64,000 nucleotides of DNA from Flabesymbios commensalis (taxonomy: Eukaryota; Annelida; Polychaeta; Terebellida; Flabelligeridae), in assembly GCA_964017125.1 (NCBI GenBank), contig OZ024914.1:16809920-16873919 (forward strand), given 5' to 3'. Below the pieces are notes generated by a model, which had not been told where the DNA came from, ran no database searches, and was given only the letters and a program-made list of their open reading frames with translations. The position numbers were made by a program, and so were the translations under genes. Shown in pieces: positions 22,901 through 32,937 of the stretch (its first letter is position 1; every line of letters begins with the position of its first letter).

Positions 22901-24420
22901 ATGTGATAACAGACCATCATATTGTATTAATGAAGGCTTCCAGTTTGCTTCATGCCTGAATTAAAACCCTTTAATACTCAGTGATTTTATTATAAATTCT
23001 AAATATAACCAGCGCAAAGCAGTTGGGTCATTTTGATTCACTGAACCATAATATTTACATTGTGGTGGACTCCACTTCTGTGGACATTGCCCATGTCGCA
23101 CATATAGGTGGGCACACAATGTTTACTCAGCGAATCATGATGACCCACCTACTTGTTGTTATTTTACCTTTATTTTAAACACTACCAATTTATTGATAAA
23201 TGTTCTGTCATTTCTTCTAATGACAGGTGATTTTGCAATATTGCTGAACTCTGGAATGACAATGCGACAGGCTCTAGGATATAATTTTATCTCGGCCTGC
23301 ATGTGCTACCTAGGGCTGGTAGCTGGAATCATAGTTGGTGAGGCGACTGAAGGCAGTATTTGGATTTTCGCCATTGCAGGTGGCATGTTCCTCTACATAT
23401 CACTTGTGGATCTGGTATGTTGCTGTTCTTATTTATATATGTGACATTTCAACTGTTAGAAATAATTCAAATTTTCAACCATTTAACCTTTTAGGCGCTA
23501 AGCATGACTACAGTTGTTTTTAATCTTCTTTTACTAAAACCCTTTAAGCCCTCACGATGCATCAAAGCATCATTTTACATCCTTGAAAACAGACCTAATT
23601 TTCCTACATCTAAGGGTTTTAGAATAAAAATTTCCATGAAACTGGTTTACGAATACATGGCAATTTTCTTTACTTTTACACCCACATCAAATCATATTCA
23701 TCCTCTACAAATCGAGAATTGCGACAGCAATTTGCGGCTTATAGTGGATAAATATGACAATGGTATGGTCAGGCTCGAAAGTTAACAAATTAAATTACTG
23801 TTATTGGGAATGAAATGTATGTGTTTAGACATTAAACAAATGTGAGCAATTTTTATTTGTCTAATGTTGTTGGTCGCGGTAGCGAGACAATTTGAAGTGT
23901 GTACAATTTTAAATTAGGTAACTCAGTACTTAAAGGGTTAATGCTCTTACAATTGAAATCCACACCATGAAATGGTTGTAGATGCCATGTCTTTGAGACT
24001 ATCAGCCGACAAAATTCATGAAATCAAAGTGACATAAGCTGCCATATAGTTGTATATTTTCAAAATAAAATAAATTATTTCGTCTAATATACAGATAAAA
24101 TTATGCATTCAAACAAAGCGGAAAGACTTGATCTATTCATGGCCATTTTAAAATGTCAAGCAACCTATTCGATTTATATAGTGTTAAAAAGTATTTTAGC
24201 ATTGGATTTATTTATTTAATTATTATGTAAGTGCATTTTAGTTGAGTTGTACTGTATTTTTCAGTTACCAGAAGTGACGCATGCCGGTGAAGAAGAAGCT
24301 AAATTATCAGGACACCATGTTGGTGTTTTTCTGCTTCAGAATCTAGGACTGTTGTCTGGCTATGGCATCATACTACTTCTCACACTTGTGACAGGAAATA
24401 TTGATTTTGAATCTGTTTGA
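16507..24420 (+). CDS. SLC39A14: SLC39A8/SLC39A14-type (ZIP8/14) metal transporter, nine coding exons
   Basis: Joining 16527-16961, 17608-17776, 18596-18765, 18918-19052, 19857-19904, 20731-20943, 22554-22797, 23227-23414 and 24265-24420 keeps one frame of 585 residues with GT-AG borders. LIV-1 ZIPs import divalent metals into the cytosol across plasma or endosomal membranes. Residues 1-22 look like a signal peptide; an extracellular domain runs to about 200. [10 protein letters not shown] (202-211) opens TM1. HNFIDG (436-441) in TM4 and EELPHELGD (465-473) in TM5 form the metal site. The leading Glu instead of His is the ZIP8/14 signature, which goes with zinc, iron, manganese and cadmium transport. 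The CPALLY motif reads MSPAILY (170-176), without its cysteine. The TM3-TM4 loop (about 300-420) lacks a histidine cluster. ZIP8 versus ZIP14 cannot be decided; it probably predates that split. Confidence 0.92.
17608..17776 (+). CDS. SLC39A14: SLC39A gene, second coding exon
   Basis: Residues 146-201 complete the extracellular domain and carry the altered PAL motif MSPAILY and cysteines at 146 and about 183. The acceptor is TGTCTTTTTTAG and the donor GAAG/GTTCAA leaves phase 1. Confidence 0.88.
18183..18402 (-). mobile_element. MITE family D, copy 1, in SLC39A intron 2
   Basis: Reverse-complemented, it matches 27188-27413 and 37683-37913. Shared pieces are the GTCTTTATACGCCAGATACTG / CTGTAGA..TGACG end, AAATATTTMTAATR and GAAAGAGCTAACTAAGA, with an AACCCTTT terminus. 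No coding content. Confidence 0.55.
18596..18765 (+). CDS. SLC39A14: SLC39A gene, third coding exon (TM1-TM2)
   Basis: The phase-1 junction creates V in VWGYG, the exact motif at this place in vertebrate ZIP14. Residues 202-258 cover TM1 ([19 protein letters not shown]) and TM2 ([20 protein letters not shown]). Donor GAA/GTAAGT. Confidence 0.93.
18918..19052 (+). CDS. SLC39A14: SLC39A gene, fourth coding exon (TM3)
   Basis: Residues 259-303 include TM3 ([20 protein letters not shown]). This corresponds to the exon that is duplicated and alternatively spliced in mammalian SLC39A14. No second copy is seen in the neighbouring introns. Confidence 0.93.
19367..19525 (+). repeat. Dispersed repeat F, copy 2, in SLC39A intron 4
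   Basis: TTCAGTATCGCATAGCAAAT onward to AATTTTTCCCTGG matches the copies at 14837-15012 (opposite strand) and 46499-46672. Confidence 0.6.
19857..19904 (+). CDS. SLC39A14: SLC39A gene, 48-base microexon
   Basis: This 16-codon exon ([16 protein letters not shown]) belongs to the cytosolic TM3-TM4 loop. The length is a multiple of three, so skipping it would keep frame. Acceptor TTTGTGTTACAG, donor GTAAGT. Confidence 0.8.
20731..20943 (+). CDS. SLC39A14: SLC39A gene, sixth coding exon (cytosolic loop)
   Basis: Residues 320-390 are hydrophilic, rich in Ser, Lys and Asn, with scattered histidines but no HX repeat. Acceptor ATTTTTGTCAG, donor CAT/GTATGT, phase 0 at both ends. Confidence 0.85.
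21605..21715. repeat. Inverted repeat with CAGCAGACACAAGACC / CTCGTGTTTT ends
   Basis: AGACCTCTACCCAATAT is mirrored by ATATTGGGGGTAGAGATCTC about 65 bases later. The edge resembles the CAGCAAACACAAGAC boundary of the CAACGTTGG family. It lies in SLC39A intron 6. Confidence 0.45.
22554..22797 (+). CDS. SLC39A14: SLC39A gene, seventh coding exon (TM4 and start of TM5)
   Basis: Residues 391-471 contain a Ser-rich stretch (411-418), [13 protein letters not shown] in TM4 and CEELPHELG in TM5. The donor splits the glycine codon of HELGD. Confidence 0.95.
22826..22885. repeat. CAACGTTGG-family fragment in SLC39A intron 7
   Basis: CCCAGCAAACACGAGACATT and ACCCAATGTTGG are the usual left boundary of this dispersed family. 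Only about 60 bp remain. Confidence 0.5.
23021..23150. mobile_element. 130 bp hairpin MITE in SLC39A intron 7
   Basis: AGTTGGGTCATTTTGATTCA at the left and AGGTGGGTCATCATGATTCG on the opposite strand at the right are 24-base arms with four or five mismatches. No coding content. Confidence 0.6.
23227..23414 (+). CDS. SLC39A14: SLC39A gene, eighth coding exon (TM5-TM7)
   Basis: Residues 472-534 start [20 protein letters not shown] and continue through [18 protein letters not shown] and [18 protein letters not shown], all close to ZIP14. Donor CTG/GTATGT. Confidence 0.95.
23488..23941. mobile_element. MITE pair, one nested in another, in SLC39A intron 8
   Basis: TAACCTTTTAGGCGC at the left and ACTTAAAGGGTTAA at the right bound an element related to 37913-38142, with GCGAGACAATTTGAAG near 23882. 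Inside it, 23540-23787 is a complete family-C MITE in reverse orientation (TGCATCAAAGCATCATTTTA; AATTGCGACAGCAATTTGCG). Confidence 0.55.
24265..24420 (+). CDS. SLC39A14: SLC39A gene, last coding exon (TM8, stop)
   Basis: Residues 535-585, [11 protein letters not shown] through the last membrane helix ([19 protein letters not shown]), end at the TGA at 24418-24420. Confidence 0.95.
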   Translation, partial: LPEVTHAGEEEAKLSGHHVGVFLLQNLGLLSGYGIILLLTLVTGNIDFESV

Positions 24421-24473
24421 TGCTTTGTACATATTGTGCTTTCTGCTAATATATTTTAATGCCCATCCAACGA

Positions 24474-24479
24474 AATAAA
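24474..24479 (+). terminator. Candidate polyadenylation signal of the SLC39A gene
   Basis: AATAAA lies 54 bases after the stop codon. A longer 3' UTR using later signals, for example near 28780, cannot be excluded. Confidence 0.45.
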
Positions 24480-25590
24480 CATTCCACTGTACTTATACAT
24501 CTATTATTATTATGAACGAATGAAAGGTAGTGGAAAGCTTTACTATTGTCTTTCAAACTGGTCAATGACATTGTATTGAATCTGTAATTATCTCAAATGA
24601 ATTTGTATATTTGTAGACTAATCAGCTGTGTGTACAGGTGTAGCAGTAGAAAACGTACATGTGCATGGAATTTTAGGTTATAATCTAGCTAAGTTGTCTT
24701 CCACACCAATATTGCACTCTTTTGTTACAATCCGGAACTTCATGAGTCCAACAATTTTAAAATAATGTGAACACATATTATATTGACGTATGTGGAATGA
24801 AAGGCAAATGGCATCTGTAAGCATGTCTTTGACTGTTGTGTGCAACTTAATGAGGCATTGGTTGATTATAGTTTGTAGTATATAATCAGCTGGCACACAG
24901 CCATCTTGTTTGTACTTAGGCCAAATTATTTGTAAATTAATGTGGGGAGAAAATCGAAACATGATGGGAAAAAAGAACAATTAAAAAAAAACACCAATGG
25001 AAAACATTTCATATTTTCTAATTTTATATTTTTTTATCTCTACATTTTGTCAACCAACTTACAAAACGATTATGGTATTATTGTATGGATTATATTATGT
25101 TATTTTTATTTAATGTAGGCCTATGCCATTTGATGCCTAAATGTGACAGGGGGAGAGGGGGGTGGGGGGATTGAAGGGTATGATCAACTGCCTCTGCTGT
25201 CACCACAGTTACGGTACTTGTTTTCTAAATAGTGGTAAATATAAGACCTTCTGCTTCTTTAGACTTACTGTTATAGATATATTACATCCAAACTAAAATT
25301 AACAACAATTTTTGGTTGCCAGCAGAAAATAGAACAAAATACAAACTTTCATTGTATATGATCTCCCAGTAATGTACCCGGTGATAAAGAAAAATAGAAA
25401 TAAGGAATCTAATGAAGCGAATGATTTTCATTTGCATGATTTTGCTTATTTTTGTTGTTACTTTTTGAGCAATAGCAAAGCTATATGTTCACCTCACATC
25501 TTGTATTCATGTGAAATATATATATATATCATAAAGTTTGCCTATAAAATTAATTTGGAAATTGTTTCTCATCCAGATTTCATACAACAT
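24480..25590. other. 3' flank of the SLC39A gene
   Basis: It may be an extended 3' UTR or intergenic DNA. No exon or structured repeat is visible; a short G-rich stretch is at 25149-25170. Confidence 0.35.
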
Positions 25591-25860
25591 AAATAATAAC
25601 CTCCGCTGTGCGATTCGGAACATAATCCAGATCATCCCCACAATTTGGTGGAGTGTTTCTTTGCCCAAGACACAAATCTTTTTTTTCAATTCCAGATCCG
25701 GATCATATTCCGGATCGTAATCCAGACCATCCGCAACATTTAATTGATTGGACCTCGGCCCAACACACACCTCTGGTGAAGGTTCAATGTAAATACGTTC
25801 GTTACTTTGTAAGTAATCCTGCTGACAGATAGACAGATAAACCAGGCGGAGGTAAATATG
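25590..25860. mobile_element. SINE-like repeat with GGATC-rich body and GACAGA tail, copy 1
   Basis: The run AACCTCCGCTG...GATCCGGATCAT...TTGGACCTCGGCCCAACAC, then TCCTGCTGACAGATAGACAG and AGGCGGAGGT, matches the copy at 30085-30395. The last part (CTGACAGACAGACAAAC, CCTCC..GGAGG) is a very widespread SINE/LINE tail in marine animals. No RNA polymerase III boxes could be confirmed. Confidence 0.5.
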
Positions 25861-26951
25861 TTTCATCACATATCAAGATGTTCTAGCTAACTTTTTTTAC
25901 TGAAGAATTGATTAGTTTGTATTCTATTCAGCTACTATTGTAAGTTATGCTGTTCTGTGGTCTACTGAAGCAAAACAAATATTGCAAACCATGATTGAAA
26001 CTCTGAAAATACACCAGTGTACATTATAATAGCTAATGGTAGGACCTATAAACTGTATTCTACAAGGAATCTGTCACTCTGCAGCTGAACATATGCTGAA
26101 TATTTTATGCCATCAGGATTAGGCCTACTATGTATGGTGGAGTAGAAAGAAGTGGTGCATTTGCTGGAAATTGTACTTATTGGTCTTTGAACAATGAAAC
26201 AATGAAAACTAATATCTGTGGTTTAATAGGGTAATTTAACCTCTATTTTAAACTTCCAAATGTAAATGGTTTTCATTGAACTTTGTACATTGTATTTGTA
26301 TTTGTACATTGAATTTAGTTAAATGGGGGAGGAATTTGATATAAAAGTTTTTGTTGCATTATCACTTGACCAAAAATGTCCTCCCGTACGTCTAATGAAC
26401 CATAATTGTATAATATGATTTACATTTAATGCAACCACAAATTTTTCACATTATTTATGTTTTGGAAGTTGTACGTACATAACTAAATGTACTATTTTTT
26501 GTTTCAATACTTCATTTCAATACTTTATTTCAATGCTTTCCTATTTTACTCTCTTATATTTTTTTGTGGTATTTCTTAAGCTTGTAATGTGTCACATAAT
26601 ATAATTGTATCAGAAGCACAGTGTTCAACTTGTGAAATTATGTTGGGACCACAGTTTTTTTTATGTTCGACTCTTTGTCTTGAAGTGATGGTGTATCGAA
26701 TGTCATATTAGTTATAAGTTATCTACACAATACTTATATTAGAACTTCAAGTCAAATTAAGTATATTGATGTTCACTTTTTATATATTTCTATGTTTTCA
26801 ATTATTTTCATAGTTAATCTCAACCACTTGTTTTTAATGTGTTGTCGGAAGGATTCATAATAGCATGACATGTTTTATTACTTAGGGAAAGATGCCATAA
26901 AAAAGTGTAAATATTTCTTTTACACAGATGTGTAAATATAGTGTGGTTAAA

Positions 26952-27200
26952 ATTTAACCCTTTCAGTCCTGAATTTAGCATTGTCATCTTCATCCACTAC
27001 AAGCCGCGAATTGCTGTCGCAATTCTCGACTTGTAGTGAAAAATTATGACTTGAAATGTAAGACAAATGAAAAAAAATCTCGTTATTATTAAAACAGTTC
27101 TATGAAAATGGTCGTTCTAAAACAATTAGGTGTATGAAATTAAGCCATTCTTTAGAGATGCAAAATGATGCTTTGAAGCATTGTGTGGGTTTAACCTTTA
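26952..27200 (+). mobile_element. MITE family C, copy 2
   Basis: AACCCTTTCAGTCCTGAATT, CATCTTCATCCACTACAAGC, CGCGAATTGCTGTCGCAATT and a GCAAAATGATGCTTTGA end match 37297-37537 and, reversed, 23540-23787. CGCGAATTGCTGTCGCAATTC itself is an imperfect palindrome. Confidence 0.7.
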
Positions 27201-27413
27201 CAGTGCGGAAATCGACTTTAGTCGACAGAGTCTGACGTCTGTAGATTTTGATTCTGACGACTAAAATCGATCCCCGCACTGTAAGAATCAACATATTTCT
27301 AATGGCCAGAAACCCAAATGAATCTGAAAGAGCTAGCTAAGACATTTATGTTGATTTCAAATTGAAAAAAACTTTAGTTGCGATGTTTTTTACAGAATAG
27401 TTCAGCGCTTTAA
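27188..27413 (+). mobile_element. MITE family D, copy 2, abutting family C
   Basis: GTGCGGAAATCGACTTTAGTCGACAG and its inverse AAAATCGATCCCCGCACTG form a hairpin near the start, and GTTCAGCGCTTTAAGGGTTA closes the element. It follows the family-C copy without spacer, the same order and orientation as at 37297-37913. Confidence 0.6.
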
Positions 27414-27429
27414 GGGTTAAAGGGTTAGA

Positions 27430-28028
27430 GTGTTAATCGTTCATCAAAAAAGGAAAAATTGTGAGAGAAATGTGCAGTAAATTGTTTTGATTAAAATTTT
27501 TTTAAGTATCAGATTTTTTTACCCACATTTTACTATGGTAGGGAGACACCGCTTCAATCTCATTCTTTTATCGCTTCAAGAGTTTAATGTATTGAGAGTT
27601 TGTTTCAAAGGAACTTCGTGGTGATTCTTAATGCAGTAGAGTGTTGAGGACTGTGAAGGGGAGTCAATAAATATATCTCTCTTTGATTTTTTCAACATAT
27701 CAAATATACATAACTTATATCAAGGACAATATCACTTGATAAAATCAGCAAAATGAGAAATAATGGTACAGTGTATCTCTTTTGAGATATTTTTTTTAAC
27801 CAAATTATGAAAATGGGGTATTTAAATGCATTTATATGCACATCTAAGTAAATGAAATAAACATATATTACTCTATTCAAACGTGTAATTAAAATGTATT
27901 TACACGTTTTTTGTAAATATATTACAGTACATGTATTTACATGCTATAGCATCTATCCCATCATGTTCACATGTCTTGTGTTTATGAAATATTTACGGAA
28001 TGTCATAGTTCCTGAACTGTTTATAGAA
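27430..28028. other. AT-rich stretch without recognised feature
   Basis: No exon or repeat structure was identified. Confidence 0.4.
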
Positions 28029-28165
28029 GTACCAGAGAACATGCTATGAGCAGCCACTCTTATGAGCAGCCAACCTCCTATGGGACATCACTAGGTCATT
28101 CTCTAAAAAGGCTTTTTGTATGCAAATGAACCTCCTATGGCTGCTCATAACAGGTTTTCCAGTAC
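28029..28165. mobile_element. 137 bp hairpin MITE
   Basis: GTACCAGAGAACATGCTATG and AGCAGCCA at the left mirror TGGCTGCTCATAACAGG and TTTTCCAGTAC at the right. CCTCCTATGG occurs on both sides of the internal loop. Confidence 0.6.
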
Positions 28166-29048
28166 TAAATGTATAAGCAGTGGACTATATCAAATATCAA
28201 TCATGTCATTTTCCTATGTATGTATTTATGGGGTTTTTCAAGTGGCACAATATTTATGTGTATATTTTTTTATATTTGACATAAATATCCCAACAGAAAC
28301 AGAGTAAACAAATGTCAATAACCCCATTACCTCCCATTGCAGGAAAGAAATGGTTTTCCCCAAATTAAAAAATTATGTGATTGAGTTTGCTGTATCAGTT
28401 AAACACACAATATTTCTTATTAATATCCATTAATTTATCTAATAATATCTACTTCATTTTGCATTTTCATTGTCTATTTTCAAGTGGCTTTTTGCCATTT
28501 TGTTGATTTGAAATGTTTGGACACACATACCAGTAGATTTAGTATGCACAGTACGGTGCATGTATCGTTAGTGCGACTTTATTTATAAAACAGTGAGAAT
28601 TTTGAAGCACAAATTTGCTGTTTGTACAATGCTATGTGATTTTTTCCTTCACCTTTATCGTTCTGATCACGACTATTGTCGTTTTCAATCTGTTCTATTA
28701 GTTGATTCTATTAGATCACTGATATTGTTTTATTCCGAGATGAAATCACTGTTAGTATGAATGAAATGTGCATTCTATGTTTAATAAAAGTAATAAAAAT
28801 GTACAGCATGGCTACTTAATAGTTCTTATGACCACAATATTTTCACACTAGATGTTATAATGGCCAAGCATAGTTACAGCAGCTTAACATCTTCATTATG
28901 TTGATTATTTCAGCTCTTCAAAATGATAGCTGTATAGCCTCTGTTTCAGAGGTGTTACATTGTTTATAGTGAGTCAGATAGTTATCCTGGTTTATGCTAA
29001 ATTGTGGTGAATCCTATAAGTTGTGATTTACATATTTATTTGTCTAAT
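28166..29048. other. AT-rich stretch without recognised feature
   Basis: Contains AATAAA-type signals near 28780 that could end a long SLC39A 3' UTR. Otherwise nothing was recognised. Confidence 0.35.
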
Positions 29049-29124
29049 CGTCACCTTGGAAATGAAAGGGTGTATCTGCCACTTCACGAAGTGGCAGATA
29101 CACCCTTTCATATCCAAGGTGACG
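29049..29124. repeat. Near-perfect 76 bp palindrome
   Basis: Arms of 37 bases starting CGTCACCTTGGAAATGAAAG and meeting at CCACTTC/GAAGTGG have a single mismatch and almost no loop. It would fold as a stable hairpin in RNA or a cruciform in DNA. Confidence 0.9.
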
Positions 29125-30080
29125 TAATATTCACTTACTTAATTGTTTATGTTGTAATTAATTGATCAAATTAAAGCATGTGCTGATCATGATATACTGG
29201 AATAAGAATCTTAAGTTTGATGTTCGCTAATTCGGGTTGAACATAGGGGGATTAAAGATATTAGGCGTACCGTACTCTCTAGTATTATATACATGTATTC
29301 TCAGCTGCTGTGTAATGTCTCAACAGGTTTGTGATCTCTCACATGTAGATTTACAGACACAGATGACAAGTCAAATATGAATTGTTTTGTTGTATATTTA
29401 GTCTGTAGCCTTTGTTTTGATGCTCACTATCATATGATGTATTATAAAAAAAATATTTGTTATCAATCACTGAAAAGTGATATAATTGCACTCTGTTATG
29501 TCATGCTGGTTACAGTACTTATTATTTTTTTTAGTTTATGGCTTTGCCATTTGAAGTCTTTAGGTTTTCAATTTATTAAGAATTTTCTATTACTTCTCAC
29601 CATTTATTTCACTTTTGTTTAATCTTTCTGTTTTTTAACTTTGTTCAAAGTGATTTTGTTTAGTATGTGTTACTACTGTATAATCTCATTGTAGGGTGTA
29701 CACTTCGTTATTTTCTTTAGATGTTACAGTCACTGTTGGTGGCAGGTTAATTTTGAACCAATGTCAGATTCCGGTGAAATTATTGGTTTTATTTAGTTTC
29801 TATTTTCTTGTCCTCTGTTGTTGTTGATTTCTGATTGTTTTTTTGTGTTTCAGTTTGAAATTTACATAAAATTTCCAATATTTGTACAATTGGAGAAAGT
29901 TTTTCAGAACAAACCCGAAAGCCATTTGTCTTATTTGCCAAAATACCAGACTTATGGTTGCTCTCAGGTTTGTTCGCACAGCTCTTTCTTGTTCTATGTG
30001 GAATGTTTTATCACTCATTCTGCTCTGTGTGAAATTTATCAGTTTTAGCTGTTGTCATTGTACACTCTAATTAGACAGTC
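29125..30080. other. AT-rich stretch without recognised feature
   Basis: Short open frames at 29377-29622 and 29818-30070 are hydrophobic chance frames. No splice-linked exon or known family was seen. Confidence 0.4.
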
Positions 30081-30084
30081 AGTC

Positions 30085-30395
30085 ACGAGATAGCAAAAGT
30101 CGCCGAAATTAATGATCGTAATCCGGATCTTGGATCCGGATCATAATCCAAATCATCCCCAAAATTTAATGGATCCTTGCCCCGAGACACAAATCTGGTA
30201 AAAGTGTGATTCGTATTGTAATCCTGATCATACCTGAAATATATTTTATTGTTCCTTGGCCCGAGACACGCATCTTGTAAATTTTTCATGCAAATCTGTT
30301 ATTTTCTTCTTGAGTAATGGGAAGAACGGACAGACAGACAGACAAACACACCAACACAACCAAAAACATATACCCTCCTGGTGGAGGTGAAAAAT
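30085..30395. mobile_element. SINE-like repeat with GGATC-rich body and GACAGA tail, copy 2
   Basis: GATCTTGGATCCGGATCATA, AATCATCCCCAAAATTTAAT, CCTTGCCCCGAGACACAAAT, GGACAGACAGACAGACAAAC and a CCTCCTGGTGGAGGT end match the 25590 copy and contain an internal second GGCCCGAGACAC unit. Confidence 0.55.
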
Positions 30396-31720
30396 GTTTC
30401 TGTTTAAATGAATGCACATGTCTAGCGGTTAGCAGCACATGCATTGGACAGATTGCATTATCCCACCAAACATCATACACTTAAGGCTGACATTGGCTTA
30501 CAGATCCTTACTCACAGCTGTATTGCTATCAGACATTATCTTTTAAGTGTATTTGAAAGCATTGTATTGGTTACTTATTTATGAATTAAGCATGTATGCA
30601 TCTTACATCTGATATTGCTGGATGTTGCTATTATTATGTTAACCAGATCGATTCTCAAAACATGTATCCCTTTGTTGAGAATGATTTTCTCTTTGTATAG
30701 GTATCTTTTATTTCTACGCATCTGTCTTTACGCATCTTTTTTTTCAATATTACACTATGTTGTCTTTAGTCAGTCACATTGTGTTGATCAGCATGTACTT
30801 AAACTAATATGACCTTATATTGCTGTCAGGATATGCTAAGTTACTAAGTAAATTATAATTTTTATATATAATTCTAGCTGCATATTTATAGATCGAACAT
30901 AAAGGAGAATTTTCTTCACAGTTCAGAGCAAAGGTGTTGCAAATGTATTAAAAAGAAGCAAAAAATTACCTCCTATTGTTTTCACTCTTACACTAAAATA
31001 GACTATACTTAGCCAGGACTGTACTGTACTGATGTTTGGTTATATATTAAACTGAATAAATTTATAATTAATATATTGTCAGTTATGTTTGTGCCATTTT
31101 GGAAACTTAACAATTTACATGTTGGGTATAGTTGTATTACAAGGTAATCTATTTCCAACCATTTCCATGAGGGTTGCTCTATTTGGAAATAAAAATGGTT
31201 TTCTAAGAGAAACGTGACTTTTACATTGTATTTTAAGTGACTGACTATGATATAAGCTCCCACAGTTTGCAAAAAACAACGTTTTGTGTCTAACTTTAAA
31301 TGACGAGAAATATCATAATCCTGGAGCTGATTCTGTATTTTTTTTTATTGCATCCCTAGAACAACGTATGTTTCATGGTATATTTTGTTTCTTCGATTCA
31401 CCAGCTCTCATGTTCAAAACATTACACCTTTCAAAAAGTGTCTAGAAGACCTTTGAGGACCATTTCCTGCAGTTGGTGATATTGCTCCGGTGAAAAAGAG
31501 AAAATGTCTATTTGTACACTTGTGCACTGACAAAGCCTATAGAAAATTTACAAAGTTTATCTGGTATGCATTTAATTGTATACTTCTATATACACGTAAG
31601 TATGTTAATTGATGACTACTGAGGCATAAATGAAAAATAAATGTAAAAAATATGCACACGATTAATTTTCTTCAAAATCTGACACACCTGCTTCCAATAC
31701 GTTATGCCAATAATAAAAGA
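30396..31720. other. AT-rich intergenic stretch without recognised feature
   Basis: No coding exon, RNA gene or clear repeat was found on either strand. Confidence 0.4.
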
Positions 31721-32130
31721 TCAATGATAAAATCAAGATGGCCGCCATAGCCTCGATGCCAATAGACTTGCAGACCCAGAAAATTAGTCGGCAGGTGGCG
31801 GACATTTTAATTATCGGTGGAAACCTGCAAATCTAATCAGGTCATCCCCATACTCATTGAAGAGATGCAATAATTATTATCGCGTTAACAAGGATTTAAA
31901 AAAAAATCAAGATGGCCATGATTGCCTCGTTTTCCATCGCACACGAAAACGGACAATGCCACAGACCCCGAAAACCTATATATCAGGTTTAAAGAGATTT
32001 CTGAAAAAAAAACTGTCGCGTTAACAAGAATTTTTTTAACTATGACTGTGATCTTGGGTAAAAATAATGTGCCGGGAGGGGTTGAAAGCGGAGACGGCGG
32101 CGCACAAAAGGGACGACAATACCCCTTTGG
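31721..32130. repeat. Dispersed repeat with CAAGATGGCCGCC cores, two tandem units
   Basis: ATCAAGATGGCCGCCATAGC (31733) and ATCAAGATGGCCATGATTGC (31908) each start a unit of about 175 bp that ends in CGCGTTAACAAG. The stretch 39158-39305 is a related copy (ATGGCCGCTAAACGGCC, AATCAGGTCATTGGC, CGCTAACGAGC). Confidence 0.55.
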
Positions 32131-32937
32131 GCCCAGGGGTAGAAATGATAATTAAGTTTGTGGTGATAAATATTAGGTAAATTAAAAGCCCATTCCCAGG
32201 CAAATGGGATGTTTTTGTTTTAGCTCTGTTATATCTTTTTGGGTGTTTGAATGAGTGAGGGCAACATTCCGATATATATATAACAAACTTTTAGAAACAT
32301 CCGTTGGCAACGTAATCAGGTTTCGAAAAAAAACAGATTATGACAAAATGCTGGTCATTACATTTTTGTCTTTAGGTCCACCCATGTCACATTTAACAGG
32401 AAAATGACGTCGAGTCACCAATTTGATTATTTCCCTCTCTTACTATTTTTTTTAATATAATTTACTAGCCGTAATCTAGGACAAAAAGTTCTTAACTCGT
32501 ATTAGGATAAGTAGGCCTATGTAAGGTCTCAGATGTAGGCCTACAACATCATCAAAGACGTTGTGATTTTAATTATAACGTCATCGGATATTTCATCGCT
32601 TAACAGCGCTTTCCTGACGAGCCTCATATTTACAAGCAGGAAGGGTCAACACATCTGAACTCGGCCAATTGACATGTTTTAAATCTTTGAGGGGACATCC
32701 TGAACATCGCCAAAATACACAAGCAATACCGGTATTCAAGGGACGTTCGTGGCTGGTGTAGTGACATAAAGGAAGGAGTTTTCCTCAGTGTTGACCCTTT
32801 CAAAGAGAAAAAACAAATCAATATCGCACCCTTCATCCAGACCCTCAGCGGGCAGGTTTTATGGTCAAACCCAATATAATTAATGGATGGTTGTCCGAAA
32901 TTGTATGCACATTTTGGAAATTCACACTTACCGGGTA

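Noticed and set aside
29377-30070. Several hydrophobic frames of 60-80 codons
   Set aside because: T-rich DNA yields Phe/Leu/Ile-rich chance frames; no conserved motif or splice-linked partner.
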